Origin: Amycolatopsis deserti
GTDB lineage: Bacteria; Actinomycetota; Actinomycetes; Mycobacteriales; Pseudonocardiaceae
Reading direction: 5' to 3'
Length of the DNA stretch: 64,000 nt
Assembly (NCBI RefSeq): GCF_014653945.1
Contig: NZ_BNAU01000002.1
Coordinates: forward strand, 1,235,914-1,299,913
In this document: piece by piece, positions 63,932 through 64,000 of the stretch
Layout: the number at the start of each line of letters is the position of its first letter
Position numbering within the stretch: position 1 is the stretch's first letter
Translations under genes and position numbers: made by a program
The notes under the pieces: generated by a model
Seen by the model: the letters and a program-made list of their open reading frames with translations, nothing else
Databases searched by the model: none
Told to the model about the DNA's origin: nothing

Positions 63932-63961
63932 GTCCGGTCCCGCCCCAGGGCGGGGCCGGAC
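63932..63961 (+). terminator. Hairpin terminator after the lipase gene
   Basis: GTCCGGTCCCGCCC (63932-63945) and GGGCGGGGCCGGAC (63948-63961) form a 14-bp stem with one G-U type pair and a two-base loop, five bases after the lipase stop. Confidence 0.75.
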
Positions 63962-64000
63962 CCCCGCCTAACCGCCCACCGGTCCGATGTGGACGACCTT

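Overview
The window is a high-GC (about 70% or more) actinobacterial chromosome segment. GTG and TTG starts, dense minus-strand shadow ORFs, clpX-clpP2-clpP1-tig, folC-DUF4233-ndk, an F420-type LLM oxidoreductase, a mycothiol-type DinB protein and a CebR sugar operon all point to Pseudonocardiaceae; Amycolatopsis or a close relative is my best guess (inference, no database search). I see no rRNA, tRNA, CRISPR array, transposase or prophage gene.

Layout. 0-5.4 kb: secreted subtilisin (TTG start), decayed copies of a permease 3' end, and an ABC-2 exporter (ATPase plus two permeases) downstream of an IclR regulator. 5.4-9.9 kb: ndk, PhoD phosphatase, DUF4260, DUF4233 and folC, all minus strand. 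9.9-23.9 kb: an accessory block separating folC from valS. It holds a methyltransferase, DUF2277, an amidase/glutaryl-CoA dehydrogenase-like pair, a four-gene operon (GntR, ADP-ribosylglycohydrolase, NCS1 permease, PfkB kinase) resembling E. coli yegTUVW in gene content, an SGNH lipase, an anti-sigma-type ATPase, fadD/PucR, DUF4180, a 5'-truncated propeller gene, DinB and an alpha/beta-hydrolase remnant. 23.9-26.5 kb: valS. 26.8-41.2 kb: metabolic and regulatory genes: MarR-MFS-molybdopterin oxidoreductase, VOC, YceI/MarR, SDR-VOC/FadR, MarR/SDR, an OFA-family MFS transporter with a 44-aa companion facing fdhD, an LLM oxidoreductase and a Tat-exported esterase. 41.2-41.76 kb: no convincing gene, but two large composite inverted repeats. 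41.76-46.5 kb: the proteostasis core clpX, clpP2, clpP1, tig. 46.7-51.6 kb: a membrane desaturase/hydroxylase fused to a flavin reductase, SRPBCC/MarR, an MFS/XRE-cupin divergent pair and a DUF5666-like protein. 51.8-56.4 kb: a histidine kinase without a neighbouring response regulator, a GT39-like membrane glycosyltransferase, a PP2C-like phosphatase and a YbjN-like protein. 56.4-62.1 kb: cebR / cebEFG-bglC with two CebR boxes. 62.1-64 kb: a QsdR-like TetR facing a secreted lipase.

Many neighbours overlap by 1-4 bases (ATGA, GTGA, TGATG, TAGTG), so operons can be read with confidence. Most regulators are divergent from their probable targets and have palindromes between the two genes. The most interesting items are the DraG-family hydrolase/NCS1/PfkB/GntR operon, the desaturase-reductase fusion without a ferredoxin domain, the double-hairpin elements at 41.2-41.65 kb, and matching triple 11-bp repeats placed at the same distance from the starts of the kinase and glycosyltransferase genes.
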